A stretch of 64,000 bases of DNA from NCBI GenBank assembly GCA_025526935.1, contig JAHLKD010000007.1:682001-746000 (forward strand). Reading direction: 5' to 3'. The notes under the pieces are model-generated. The model had not been told where the DNA came from, did no database searches, and saw only the letters and a program-made list of their open reading frames with translations. Both the position numbers and the translations under genes were made by a program. Origin of the DNA: Cladochytrium replicatum. Taxonomy: Eukaryota > Chytridiomycota > Chytridiomycetes > Cladochytriales > Cladochytriaceae. This document shows positions 1 through 11,075 of the stretch, in pieces. Every line of letters starts with the position of its first letter. The stretch's first letter is position 1.

Positions 1-344
1 AAGAAAACTTAACACAGCTGCTAAAGTAACTGTGGGCTGAACGAAGATGTGAGAAATAGTGAGTTATCACGATTAAGGAGACTCGGGCACTCGATAAAAC
101 GATTCAGAAAAATGTCCTCCTGGGTTCATTCTCGGAAGCACAAAGAGACTAAAGGAGAGAAGCTCACACAAAGAATGCAGGAAAGAAGAGAGGAAAGGCG
201 GAAAACGGTCTCACAAACAGTCCAACAGATGGGGTACTGTGATTCCAAGAGTTACACCTGAAGAGCGTTAGTCACAAAAGGAGAAACAACAATTCAATGC
301 ATTCAAAAGACATTCAACCGAATAGAAGCCTCGACTTGTTCAGG
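1..344. other. window edge, no supported gene
   Basis: Purine-rich sequence downstream of the C2H2 gene. A 70-codon plus-strand frame at 49-261 is Lys/Arg/Glu-rich, has no recognisable domain and no splice-linked partner, so I do not call it. The stretch probably holds the 3' UTR of the transcription factor gene. Confidence 0.4.
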
Positions 345-2334
345 CTACATTCCATATTTGAGTGGTTGGGAATCAAAGTTGGCATTGACAGCTACATGGT
401 CCTGTCTGGCATTCTGAATTTGGGAATAGAACTGCTCTTGCTGCTGCTCCTGCTGCTGCTCCTGCGGCTGCGGGAGACTGGTGTAGGGATCATAAGAGTA
501 CGGCATCACATCAAAGGCTCGCAGGGGTGCGATGGATTGCTGCTGAGCCGGTGGTGTTGCGCTGAAGTAGTCGAACGACGATGAACATACTGTTGAGTCC
601 AATGGTTCGGGTGCAGAGACATTGAATAGATGCGGAGAAACCTCGCTGTGTGTAATAGTATTTGAGTTGTTGGTAATTGGCTCGGGGAGGTTGAGGGACG
701 AGAGCGAAGGAGTGGATTTGTTGGGTGGAGGAGTGTTTCCAGATGGGAAGGGGAGCGTAACACGCATTGGAACGCAAACTTCTTTGTTTACATGACGGCG
801 GTAGTGATCCTTCCTGTAGAAATTCAGACGCTGGTTAGCAGAGGTTTCAAAGCACAAATGTTAGGATTGACAAACCTCGAGAAGCTCTTTTTACATTGGT
901 CGCATGTAAACGGTCGGTCGGTAGAGTGCGTTGCTTGAACGTGCCGTCGAAGGTCATGGCTACGGCGGAACGACATGTCGCATACTTCGCACTTGTAGGG
1001 TCGGTAATCTATGGAGAACAATGGTCAAGCTCAAACCTTGGACAACCCTATTGTAACCAAAGCTTACCGGTATGACAGATCAAGTGGGATTTGATGTTAT
1101 GGTAGCGAGCGAAAGTGCGTGTGCAACCAGGAACAGGACAAGCATGTCGACCGTTCGGTAGGGCTGTGCTGGCCTGTGTGCCCGGCGAAAGTAGTTTGAT
1201 TGAGTTGATGCCACACTGCTGCTCATCGTTGCTCTCGGGAGAAGAACGGCTTTCGTTTGAGACCGCGACTGCCAATATGGTTGAGCGGCGCTTTGAAGTC
1301 TGAGTCTGGCTTGCCCAAGATCCCCTTCTTGGATGCGGAGACAGTTCCGTTGTCTCAAAATGAGCAGGCTCCTTGTGTTGAACCGTCGCACTCTTTGGGG
1401 CCACGTCAGGGTTGAATATCGATTCTGCAAGAGCGGCAGCTAGGGCGAAGTTAGCATTGTTGTGTTCAACTGAACGACCCGACATTCCAGTAGCTGCCGT
1501 TGCTCCCAATTCTCGGGGGTTGTTCATGTATTCCGGGTACGAGACACCGATATCGCAGGCGCTGTGAGCCGCCGACGCCGGACTGCTGTACAAAGACGAA
1601 ACACCCCCACGACGTGCGGCGTCACTGAAATCGTATCCAGTTACTATCATCGGACCACCGTTGGAGATGCGCGTGTCAGAGGATGCCCAGTTTGCGTGAG
1701 TGTCGAGAAAGCCCGACCATCCTGAGGTCGCGCTAGGCGGATGAAACGTTGCTGGTACAGGCACTGGATTTGACAATGTAGAATGCTGAGTGTGTTCGTC
1801 AAAGTTGACAAGTGTGTTCTGAGATGATGTGCGAGTAAACACTCCTGGAGCGGAAAGTGCAAAGTGTGTGCTTTCGAAGGGCTTCGAGACCGGATGTTGC
1901 AGTTCGTATTCTCCTTGAACGCACCAATCGGAATCGGAGTCTCTGAAAGTGGAATCGTATCCAGTGAATTGCGAGGGATGTTGCTGGGTAGTGTTATGAA
2001 TCGATTGCAGGTTCTGTGCAGGTTGCAAATGGGGTAGGTTGTATGCCCCGATCTCGCTGGGGATGCAGGAGTATCCGGGTTCGTTCATCTTGCTATGTGC
2101 TTCAACAGCTGCCCCAGACGAGCGTGAAGAGTGTTGATAGGGCGAAGCGTCGAACAATGAAGAGAGCGCAGACGATGGGGAAGAACTGCCAATCGGCGGA
2201 ACAGACAGAAAAACAGTAAGCACTAGCGGACTTAAATAACACAAAACATCGAACTATAGCGCTTCTCCCCAACGTTCTTCAACACCTAATGTACCACTCC
2301 CAACAACTAAGTTTGGAGCGCCACGATTCGACAT
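345..2334 (-). CDS. C2H2 zinc-finger transcription factor
   Basis: Likely nuclear DNA-binding regulator. Coding exons are 2244ish-1068, 1008-876 and 813-345, joined by introns 1067-1009 (GTAAGC...CATAG) and 875-814 (GTTTGT...TACAG). Splicing restores three consecutive C2H2 fingers: C-x4-C...H-x3-H ending SHLICH, then YKCEVCDMSFRRSHDLRRH, then FTCDQCKKSFSR joined to KDHYRRHV. The fingers lie about two thirds of the way along a protein of roughly 590 residues. The N-terminal part is Ser/Thr/Asn-rich and presumably disordered. The C-terminal tail is Pro-rich with a Gln/Glu run. No ATG opens the large first exon in frame. An ATG at 2334 begins a short frame that can reach it through an intron ending near 2230, so the start is tentative. 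Target genes cannot be read from the sequence. Confidence 0.82.
428..478. repeat. CTG/CTC trinucleotide-type repeat inside coding exon
   Basis: An imperfect CTGCTC-type microsatellite. Read on the minus strand it codes the Gln-rich run (QQQEQQQEQ) in the C-terminal tail of the C2H2 protein. Length polymorphism here would change the tail without breaking the frame. Confidence 0.75.
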
Positions 2335-3253
2335 GATCCAATATTGGAATGTACACTGGCCGAGTTCTCCACTTACCAACGCCAGTTTCATCGATTCCGC
2401 GGCAGACTTCTTTGAAACAATTCACTTACATGGAAAGCATGATACGATGATTGTGGAGAGTGACAGTTGTAGTGAATTTGGCGGTTTCGATCCTAGGGAC
2501 CTTTGCTGTGCACCGGAATGGATGAATATGGGGTTGTCGCTGTTGCCCCCTTGTGGGCGATGGAGGAGCCGGACAGCCGAGCGGGTACTCGACAGAGGGG
2601 TTTCGGGAGATTAAAATAATACCTGGAGATTTGCAAGTGCAAATTGAGCGGTACTAAATAAAGTGACAGAAAGAAAAGTTGGGGGATCCCACACAAGATA
2701 TTAATTGTTGTAAAGCGGAATTACGAAGGTCGATGAATGGCAAACATTGACGCGGACCGGACGGACCTTCGCAAGTCACATTATCAGAAATAAAAATGAT
2801 GTTGTTGGCGAACACCAAGCAAATCGGCACCGAAACGTGCAAGTGAGTGGTGCTCTGTTTCGGATAACCCCTGGATGGAAGGCTAAATGGAAGGGCACGA
2901 TATTGGGATTCGGGCGTGGGTGATGTTCCGTGAAGGATCAGACAACAATTAATTAATTGCCAAGGGGCACAACGGAACGTGACTTATGGTCACGTGGACC
3001 GTGGGCAAAACATTTCAAATCACTTCCGGAGGTTATTTTATTAGCACTATATACGAGACACTGCCACTCAGGGGAGAGTTTTGCCAAACCGGACCTACCA
3101 AATCGGGATGTAGCCGACCTGCAAAATCACACTAGCTTGGCGTCCGAAGCGACAGAGTTGCTGGCCAACACTGAGAATTCTTTGCTCCGAAACTGTCTTG
3201 ATTGGTGCAATTTCCTATCTGGCATTTCTGATTGCGTGGAGGTTACATGCGTG
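2335..3253. other. intergenic, no supported gene
   Basis: This is the presumed promoter side of the C2H2 gene. Plus-strand frames of 93 and 100 codons (2333-2614, 2957-3259) show no recognisable domain and no coding-like partner exon. I see nothing else. Confidence 0.4.
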
Positions 3254-3571
3254 CTATAATATGTTTAATTGATTATTTAGGTTCGGAAATTGGGTTAGTT
3301 CCGAGTTCGACACGAGAGATAGCATTGAATTCTCATTATTATAAAGTAACGCCTTCTCAAAAGAACATATAATATTAAAAACACCTGACACAGGGTTTGC
3401 ATGTACTTGCGAGGTATATTCTCCATTCTTCCGAATCCAGGTTATATCGTCGATTGATGGCAATTCGACCCCAGTAGCTATGGAGCCCGATTGTACAGTG
3501 TTGCCAGTGCTCAAAATACCTCGTCCATTCATGTTCCCGCACGTCATCACTATGGGTATTCTCGTTTCCAT
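3254..3571 (-). CDS. hypothetical short ORF
   Basis: A 105-codon open frame with a true ATG at 3571. The residue mix is balanced, but there is no signal peptide, membrane helix or domain I recognise. It lies just downstream of the degraded membrane-protein candidate on the same strand and could be a separate gene, a 3' exon of it, or chance. Confidence 0.2.
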   Translation of the reverse strand: METRIPIVMTCGNMNGRGILSTGNTVQSGSIATGVELPSIDDITWIRKNGEYTSQVHANPVSGVFNIICSFEKALLYNNENSMLSLVSNSELTQFPNLNNQLNIL

Positions 3572-3610
3572 GAAGATGCTGCTGGGTCATCGCGTTTTCT
3601 CATCCAGCAA

Positions 3611-4540
3611 TCATTTTCCCGCGTCGGGAATCTCGTAGTACTCTTCATCTGTCGTCCCGGCCGGCCGAGTAACTTTCTTCTCGACTATATTCTTGGCATC
3701 CGCACTTTCCTTTCCACGGATCCACCAGCTTGTCATACAAGGTGTTCGCTCCATTTTGCAGTGCATTGGAAAGAATACGGAGCTTCATTCCAATGTGCAG
3801 CAGTGTCGATATGTCCAGGCACAGTACTGTTGCAGAGAGCAAACCAAGCAGCAACGTTGCAAGTAGTGAGTGCACTAATGATGACGGCTCGAGAAACAGG
3901 CGACAGCATCTGGGTAATATAAAACAGTAATCAAGAAGGATTGGGATGATTTTCATGGATGCAAACAGGGCGGGCAGAGCAAACAACAACGGATGAGCAG
4001 TGACGCGTCTGTTTCCGTTCGAGATTTACGCTCTGAAGGTTGAAGGATGAGGGGTTCCAGCCCGACTGTGAGGTTTCCTCTCCTTTCCTTTGAGCTTAGA
4101 AATGTTTGCATCATCGTTGGCGGCGGCGAATACAGTGCATCCGAGCCAAGCGGCGCCGCAATTGTCCCCACCACTTCAACAACCTCTTCAGCCCAAAAGA
4201 TAACCCAACCAGGACCAGGAAACCCAACACCAAAGCTGCAAGCACTAAGATCGTGCTTGTCTCGTTTGCATTTTCACCTCGAGACTTGTGGCCCACTCCT
4301 CCCACGATTTGACAGAGTATTTTCCTTGATGTTGCTCTGCAGCTGTCTGCTGTAATTTAGAGAATCCGAAAAGCTGAGCAGCGCTCCGCAAAGTTTTTGC
4401 GAACACTCACCATCCGCGGCTTCAAGATCCTGTATCTCCACATTCGATCACCTCAGCAACCTCGACATTTCAACGCTCTTTGAGAATTGTGGCAAGTGTG
4501 GGGACAAAACGACCGCGACAAGCGTAGCAATCACAATCAT
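3611..4540 (-). pseudogene. degraded single-pass membrane protein candidate
   Basis: Coding-like pieces in different frames line up along the minus strand. From 4540 there is an ATG followed by a hydrophobic leader (MIVIATLVAVVLSPHLPQ). Next come a charged, helix-like segment with Cys residues around 4440-4310, a strong transmembrane helix near 4250 (ILVLAALVLGFLVLVG) followed by Lys/Arg residues, and a polar tail. A further hydrophobic segment lies near 3900-3800, and a terminal frame ends in YYEIPDAGK and a stop at 3611. No single splice model I can build joins them, so at least two frameshifts are needed. The order suggests a type I membrane protein, but I recognise no family. It could be a pseudogene, two small genes, or one gene damaged by assembly errors. 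Confidence 0.3.
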
Positions 4541-4796
4541 TTGGCTGGAGAATCTTGAATATGCATGGGATTCATTTTTTAGGCTTTTTGTTTTGACAAA
4601 TTTTGCTTTTCGTTTAGGCGACCTCTTGTAATGAATACAGGAATATATAATCTTTGATGAGTGCTTTTACCGAAGTGATACAAAAGGACTAGGATTCCCT
4701 TCAATACAAAGTGAGGACGGAAAAGGGATCTGATCTATATCTCTTATTCCATCCTCATCAATTATTACTGTCAATATCTAACAAACCATTGAACAA
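4541..4796. other. AT-rich intergenic
   Basis: AT-rich spacer between two minus-strand candidates. No open frame or repeat is evident. Confidence 0.4.
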
Positions 4797-5171
4797 TTAG
4801 TCGCATTTGGGACGACCGTTTGTTTCAGCGAACATGGCAAATCTCGAAACCGGACTTTTTAAGATACTAAGGACAGAAACGAGCGAATTATTGATGATCA
4901 ATTGCATTTTTCCGTCAAGTACTTGGCTGAGCTCCCAACTGATCCGGGATGCCTCTGCAAGAATGTAATTGATTGACCTCACATTAAAGCAGACACTTAG
5001 TTCGCCTTTGTTTGCGGTTCGGGTTGAATCATGCCACTTTAAGTTCAGGGCGGTACGCAACAAGTGACTTTCGGTCAGGCCAGCATAGTGTGGGTTGCTA
5101 TTTCCCCTCATACTATTGGACGGCGATGTTCCAGACGGGTGGGCTTGTGGCACGCCATTGATTACTTGCAT
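4797..5171 (-). CDS. hypothetical 124-residue protein
   Basis: Single uninterrupted ORF with a true ATG at 5171 and no competing frame on the opposite strand. The N-terminal third is Ser/Pro/Asn-rich. The C-terminal half contains an amphipathic, leucine/isoleucine-rich stretch (residues about 75-115). There is no signal peptide or domain I recognise. Its 5' end faces the DUF3455 gene across about 120 bp, so the two could be divergently transcribed. This may be a chance ORF. Confidence 0.3.
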   Translation of the reverse strand: MQVINGVPQAHPSGTSPSNSMRGNSNPHYAGLTESHLLRTALNLKWHDSTRTANKGELSVCFNVRSINYILAEASRISWELSQVLDGKMQLIINNSLVSVLSILKSPVSRFAMFAETNGRPKCD

Positions 5172-5290
5172 GCATATGCATGGGAAAATTTTTCAGGGAC
5201 CAGTTTCTGGCTGCTATAACCATTGGCGGTAACCGGTGCTCCCTCTCATTGGCCAACTTACCATCACACAACATCAAGCTATCAACCACG

Positions 5291-5960
5291 ATGAAGCTCT
5301 CTTTCACTACCGCAGTCGTTCTCTGCTCGATTTTACCTTTTGTCGCATCCTTGCGCAATCCCACGACATCACTACCTCCAGAGTTCCAATCAGCTTTAAA
5401 CTTTACCAGCTACGTCACCTCCTTGTTCGCAGTTGGTACACAGGTACTTCTTTAATAGCCGGCGAAATTTGATCGGCGAACTCACTCCTGATCCAAAGAA
5501 TTACAAGTGCAATGATACTGACAACACCTGGGTGCTTGATGAGCCCGAAGCGCTTCTATACCCAGTCGGATCGAATCCATTCAGCAAAAAGGAGCGCCCC
5601 CGAAACGTCGGATACCACTACTTCCTTCCTGCACCAGGTGTCAATGGTGGTCGTGCAACATGGGAGCTCAAACTTTGGCCACAGCAAGTGACCACGAAAA
5701 TTGTTATATCGAAGAAAGATCCGAATCCTGCCAACATAAATGTGTTGCTCACGACTCTGACGGACTACAAGGGGCCCCCGAAAGCTGCGTTTTCAAGGGT
5801 CGGCTTCGTCGTTAGGGCGGACACACGTCTTGGGACCGCTCAGAATCCCTGCAAAGCAGGAGAAAAGACGAAGCAGCCTTATTCGGCTGTGTACCACTTT
5901 TACACGAAGGTGAACCTCACGGCGCCGGATACCACTCACTTGTTTGACTTTGATGATTGA
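5291..5960 (+). CDS. secreted DUF3455-family protein, frameshifted
   Basis: The ATG at 5291 opens a clear secretion signal (MKLSFTTAVVLCSILPFVAS). The mature part matches the fungal DUF3455 family in outline: an early FAVGTQ-type strand, a central GYHYFLPAPG segment followed by a Trp-rich strand, and a C-terminal RVGFVVRADT...C...YSAVYHFYT block, which is the most diagnostic part. The function of the family is unknown. The frame opened at 5291 hits TAA near 5453. The rest (GELTPDPKNYKC onward to TGA at 5960) lies in the next frame. The only GT...AG pair that could bridge the two is about 15 nt, too short for an intron. A one-base gain or two-base loss at about 5450 is therefore needed. It may be a real lesion or an assembly error. 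Confidence 0.72.
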
Positions 5961-6610
5961 TCATGTTTTTGCTGACTCTGTTTTGAGAAGGACTTGAAGT
6001 TTGCCTACTTCTGTGTTTTTCTCTTGGAGCTTGTTTTTTTGGTGATAGTAGTGCTTTAAGATAGAGTTTTGGTTGCTTTTGGGAGTAGTAGTGCTCGGCT
6101 TTTTGAGGAAGTTGCTTATTCATATTCAATTAGAACATTTTTTACCATCCACATAGAAGAGAGATCAAATCTTCAATCTTATGTAAACGCGCATACAGCA
6201 TTTTCGCTGTCTGGTTATGGTACAGGTATTTAGCCGCGGTGTCCCCTATGAAGTACCATGATCCCATTGCTCAGCGGTTTTGCGGTTAATATTTTGTGTT
6301 CATACTGGTCAACAAAATTTATGTGTCATACCGAGTGAGGTCGTAGAGATATCACAATACTGCCGTCTCTTGCACGCCGGTCCTCCGGGGAACCAAAAAA
6401 AAAGAAAATTGAATGTTTCGCCAAGAAAGGAAGCTTTTAAGGTAAACAAGTTATGATGCATGCTCTCTTCAGCTTCGATTTCATTTTTATGCGAGGCCAA
6501 ACCGGGTGAATGGAAGTGGATATAAGATATATGCAGCTGCGCATTAAGATCTTACAAATGGCTGTGCAATAACACAAATTTTTATTTTCCGTGCCATGCG
6601 CAGCACAATC

Positions 6611-6616
6611 TATAAA
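6611..6616 (+). promoter_or_regulatory. TATA-like element
   Basis: TATAAA 41 bp upstream of the ATG at 6657. The spacing leaves room for a very short 5' UTR. Assigned by position and consensus only. Confidence 0.35.
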
Positions 6617-6656
6617 TACCTCAAATTGGTGCGTTCACAATCCACCATCCGAGAAA

Positions 6657-7188
6657 ATGCCCATTTCATTGCGAACTTGGTCGTTGCTGGAAGCTGTTCT
6701 TGAGCTTGCCTCTGTTTCTCAGAATATTGTCGGATATGTAGCTGGATATGGAGCGATTGGCATGTTTCCGGTAGCTAATATTCCTTTTCTGTGCACATTT
6801 CCACCGCTGACATGTACAACCCTTGTATCAGAGTATTGGTAACCTAGCCTTGTCAACAGGGCCAAATATGATCATTGACCCCACAGGGGAGGTCGCAGTC
6901 TTGTTTGAAACGGCCCATGCGTTCATGGTTACCTTCGGAATTCTCCCGGGACTCTATGTTTATTTCACCAAGGCTTCGGAGGAGGCTTGCAGGTCTTATG
7001 TTGTCGGCTCTGTCGGATACAATGTGGTGATTTCCGCCGTCTTGTTGCGCCGAGTGATTCTCGGCCTTCCGATAATTGGCCCGGACCCCTCTTACACATT
7101 GTCTGGCGTGGTCGGAACCCTGCTTCACAGTGGTATGGCTTTCTTTCAGGTTCTCGCGCTTATGAGAACGGCAAAGAAGCAGAAGTGA
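6657..7188 (+). CDS. small multi-pass membrane protein, unknown family
   Basis: Two exons, 6657-6770 and 6832-7188, joined by a 61-nt intron (GTAGCT...TATCAG), give a 156-residue protein with the frame kept. The protein is almost entirely hydrophobic, with about four membrane segments: residues around 10-35, 55-80, 90-115 and 125-150. A positively charged C-terminus (TAKKQK) is expected to be cytosolic. No signal peptide cleavage site or catalytic motif is visible. I do not recognise the family. The conserved-looking spacing and clean splice signals argue that it is a real gene. Its role is unknown. Confidence 0.6.
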
Positions 7189-8465
7189 TCGTCACTCGGC
7201 ACGTTTTGGAAAGATATTACTCTATGAAATCTCTACTCGGAATAAATTGTTTTACGAAATTTGTGTGCGTGGAGCTTTTCTGGCTATTCAGATCCGTTTC
7301 TGTTGAAAAATTATCTGTATATATCTATCGCTACCTCTCTTCATTCATGCATATGTGGTTGGGTAGCGCAAGGGTATAATGTAAAGAATTGAGTGAGCAT
7401 TTCTTGCTATGCAGATTGCTTTGGTTTTAAAGATCATCCGTGTTTTCTTATCACTATCGTGTCTTCTTTCATACATAGGTGGTTGAATAGCAGAAGAGTT
7501 TATTTCAATTTCGTAATTGTGCATGTTACGATTGTTCATAACGATTGACAATCAATGCACTGAACACAATCATCCTGGAAACTTCCTTCAAAAACTCACT
7601 TCTGATCCTCCTCGCCACCACCCAAAACTCTCACCTGCCGCCTTTCCACAACATCAGCATTCCAATGGCTCTCGGCCCATTACCCCTCGAATACATTAAA
7701 TGAACCAATAAAGCTGATCTGCGATGAAATAGTACACGAGCTGCACCCCGCTCGCCACCGCCGTACCGTCTTCCGGTGCACACCAAAGCCAGAGGGGGAA
7801 GTCGCTAGAAGCTCGGTTGGAATTCTGGGCGAGTGAGGGCGACGTCATGATGAGCTTGGTGAATTCGGGAAGTTCATGGAATGCATATTTGAAATGCAAT
7901 ACTCAAAAATGGTAAAATGGAGGTTCTGAGTTCACTTTTCAATCCAAACCGCGATGCACAGATCACAAATCCTGGACCCAATCGCTTTATATATTACGAG
8001 TGCATCGAGTGTCGGTTAGCATGGGAACCGGCGCCAAACTCAGCGAAAAGGAGGTCGTTAATGAAGAGGTTTGGTGTATACAGCGCTGCTGCTGCGTTTA
8101 GAGTGTGATTTACTGCAACAGAAACTGCTTATACCGATCTTGCGCCAGAAACACTGAGCCAATACAGCAAACCTAGCAAATGGAGTCTGTAAAGCAGATG
8201 AGGAAGAGATTTCCTCACTCACCTAACAGGCAACCGCTGAGCATCATGTTTACTTTCTCTCCGCGCTTGGTGGGCATAGAGATGTGGGATGAGAAGTGAT
8301 GGGTACTATACATGGCTGCCGCACCAGCAAACCTTAGATTGTTACAAGATCTTGCGTTTTCCAGCGTTAACCAAATATGAGTATACGAACTGCTTCTCCT
8401 TTACTCATCACCAGTGTGGTACCCAGCTGCCCTCAAATTGAACGCTCGTGGAAGTGTGATCCACG
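7189..8465. other. intergenic, about 1.3 kb
   Basis: No supported gene. Short frames at 7345-7551 (-), 7696-7899 (-) and 7917-8108 (+) have no domain, no signal peptide and no splice partner. The sequence immediately after 7188 is probably the 3' UTR of the small membrane protein. Confidence 0.4.
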
Positions 8466-8471
8466 TATAAA
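8466..8471 (+). promoter_or_regulatory. TATA box
   Basis: TATAAA placed 54 bp before the ATG at 8520, a plausible core promoter for the small secreted protein that follows. Assigned by consensus and position. Confidence 0.45.
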
Positions 8472-8519
8472 GCCAAGCAAGCCGCTCAAGGTTTCACATC
8501 ACACTCGAATAAACAAAAT

Positions 8520-8705
8520 ATGAAGTTGTTCTGTGCTATCGTTCTTTTAGTTCTTTCCTTGTGGTCCCAGACCGCTCCAGCCGCGATGAACACCCTCTGT
8601 GTTCGTCGCTGCTTCAACCGTGCTGTCAGCACCGCCGGAGCTCCATGCAATTCCACCATCGACATTTCAGATCACCTTGCCACTCGAACGCGCCTGCAAC
8701 CATAA
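8520..8705 (+). CDS. small secreted Cys-containing protein
   Basis: The ATG at 8520 starts a textbook signal peptide (MKLFCAIVLLVLSLWSQ, cleavage near TAPA). It is followed by a short domain with the pattern C-x3-C-x10-C (LCVRRCFNRAVSTAGAPC). The same pattern occurs twice in the broken gene at 9604-10932 (CFYQKCYQASANS and CVEDCLDSASLSAPYPC), so the two loci are related. The frame stops at 8705 after 61 residues. The end reads like unrelated sequence, so the true gene may be spliced from about residue 48, or this may be a truncated paralogue. Extracellular function is likely; substrate unknown. Confidence 0.5.
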   Translation: MKLFCAIVLLVLSLWSQTAPAAMNTLCVRRCFNRAVSTAGAPCNSTIDISDHLATRTRLQP

Positions 8706-9603
8706 ATTCTTCTATCGGTAGTACTCGCACCGATTTATATCTTCACGGGACTGATTGCATCCTTACTGGTATCGCCTAGTACTCTACTTTAAATGCGTAC
8801 ATTCCAGTTTTCTATGAATGTGGAACGTAGTCAACATTGAACAAATTGCTCCATCTGCTGTCATGATATTTGAGTCAATTCCGTCGTCGTCCTTCCAACA
8901 AATGATCACAACTTTGATTTTAACTATTGGAAAAAGTTAGTGTTCGCTGTACGGGGTATCTAGTTCACCATCCTCTCCTCAAGCGAAGAATATCAAGTAA
9001 CAGTTATTTTTCAGTGTTATTGGCCGCAGTGCTTTCATGATACCCGAAGAAAAAATGGCCCATATTTTTGGAGTTAGATCCGTGCAGACGCTACTATGTA
9101 GAAGATCAGCAAACCTGGGGCAAGGCGAGAGAACCGATGGTGAAGAGGCCGAGCAGAGCAACGCGGATCATTGTTGTAGCAGATGAGGCTAATGCTTGGC
9201 TGCAGAATATCCGAGATCTGCTGCCTAATTAATTACGAGTGAGGAGGAGACTAGTCCGGTTACGGCAAGCAAAATTCTCTTCACCCATTGCCTTTTTTCT
9301 CTTAAAAAGCTGAGTAAGGCTAGAGTTTGTAGCTGAAATAGTTTTGCTGGTGTAGCAACACACCACCGTTAGACAGTATCCGAAATTTTTACAACCCTTC
9401 ACCTGGCTGGATTGTGAACACCAGCTAGCTGTTTGCTGCTGGCCTGGCCAATCACGTTAGGTAACCGGGAAGGTACCCATTGGTGGATCGTGGAGCAAAA
9501 ATCGGTAACAATATCCACTTTTTGGACGTAATTCCATAGAATCTCATTGGAGCATAGATTGCCAGATGGCCACCATCCAAAAATAAAAGCTCTCCCGATT
9601 ACC
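8706..9603. other. intergenic between two related secreted-protein loci
   Basis: No open frame with domain support. I looked for a continuation of the 8520 gene in the form of further C-x3-C segments and found none before about 9690. Confidence 0.4.
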
Positions 9604-10932
9604 CCTAACTCTCATATACATAATCTTTCTTCTCATCGTTGGTACACTGGCGGCAAGCGTCAGCGCCCAAACCGTTTCCCCTGCCACATGTTTCTATCAG
9701 AAATGCTACCAGGCGTCGGCAAACTCTCTGCGAGCACCTCTATGAGTAACCACAACTTGTGTTCTACTTATCAATGCAGCTGGTAATGCTCACGCACATC
9801 TTCCCGCTGAGAATTCTAATGAAATTGACAACAGTTATCCGAGCTGGATCAACGGCATTTTTGAATGTAACAAGCCGAGAACTGCGGCGGCACAGATGCA
9901 TGGCCCACGCCGAGGACTTTTGGCAGCATATTGGTGACCATGTAAGTACGTTAATCAAGTTCTTTTCAAATTCTAAAAATTTTCGGCAACAGTTCCGACC
10001 CGAGAGCTATCCAACCTACCACCAATGCTGGCTTCCGATGATACATGCGTTGAAGACTGTTTGGACTCCGCTAGCCTTTCTGCACCATATCCATGCGGAT
10101 CGACCGGCGGGTGGTTATGATTAACGACCCCGCTTGCGAGAACATGAAGGTATTATCAATGGCTCCTGATATTGAACGAACGCTCCTCACCAAGACATTC
10201 TTAGTGTGCTTGCAGCTCCGTTCACCGCAGTACGTTTGCCAAGTATGTCAAAGGCAAGAACAAGTGTCGCTTCGGGGACTACTACACCACCGAGAGGTTG
10301 CCGCAGTTTCTGGGTTATATTGTTGCTCGACTGCATATACCTGGGTACGAAAATTACATTGAAAACCGGTTCTTTGCAACGATTGACTCAATTATGCTGC
10401 TACCCGCATTAGGCAGCCGAAATTCTTCAACTAAACTGCACTGGTGTTTGCAAAATTGGTGATCGCAACTGCGAACAACCGAACCCGAATCCAAGCCCAA
10501 GTCCAATTCGTGGAGATAGCTGCCACACCAACGCCGACGGAACTGTACATTGCGACAATGACAGAGGAAGCTGCCACACCATTCTGACGGAACCGTTCAC
10601 TGCGATAATGACGGTGGAAGCGGCGGAGGTAGTGGCCAAAACTGCCACAAGCACGCTGGATGAACCGTCCATTGCGAAAATGGTGGATCGGAGACCTGCC
10701 ACACCCACTCTGACGGAACTGTTCACTGCGAACCCGACTACGAGTGGGTGGAAGTCCCAACGCAAAAAACTACGGCAACTGTTTCTGCAAGGGCAGGAAT
10801 TCCGGCGGCGAGACGTCTAATCCATCTGCTTCCCCTCAGACCTCTTCGGCAAGTATTCCTTTCGCCATCAATCTCGTTCACGGTGCAGTTATTCTGTTCC
10901 CTGTCCTTGTACTTGCCGCTGTCGCCCTTTAG
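9604..10932 (+). pseudogene. broken secreted Cys/His-repeat protein with GPI-type tail
   Basis: A signal-peptide-like stretch (IYIIFLLIVGTLAASVSA) begins near 9612 but has no in-frame ATG. It is followed by C-x3-C segments at about 9690 (CFYQKCYQ) and 10055 (CVEDCLDS), with plausible introns after 9748 and after 9940. From 10520 to 10735 four copies of a short motif (C-H-T-x-x-D-G-T-V-H-C, with variants) occur, spread over different frames; one copy reads through a TGA. The last 60 codons (frame ending at 10932) carry a short Cys segment, a Ser/Pro/Thr-rich spacer and a C-terminal hydrophobic helix ending VLVLAAVAL. That is the architecture of a GPI-anchor signal. The motif resembles extracellular His/Cys metal-binding clusters, but metal binding is inference. 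Several indels are required, so this is a pseudogene or a badly assembled gene. Confidence 0.6.
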
Positions 10933-11075
10933 ACGGACGTTTCTAAGCACGAAAGTGATTCTTCATCCTTTCTATTTTAATATTTTCCTAGTTTTATTGT
11001 CGCCCTTTAGACGGACGTTTCTAAGCACGAAAGTGATTCTTCATCCTTTCTATTTTAATATTTTCCTAGTTTTAT
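10920..11075. repeat. 78-bp tandem duplication across a stop codon
   Basis: Two consecutive 78-bp copies (10920-10997 and 10998-11075) that I see as identical by eye. Each begins with the last codons and TAG stop of the GPI-tail frame and runs into the 3' flank. Because the copy carries its own stop, the duplication leaves the encoded tail unchanged. Confidence 0.9.
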
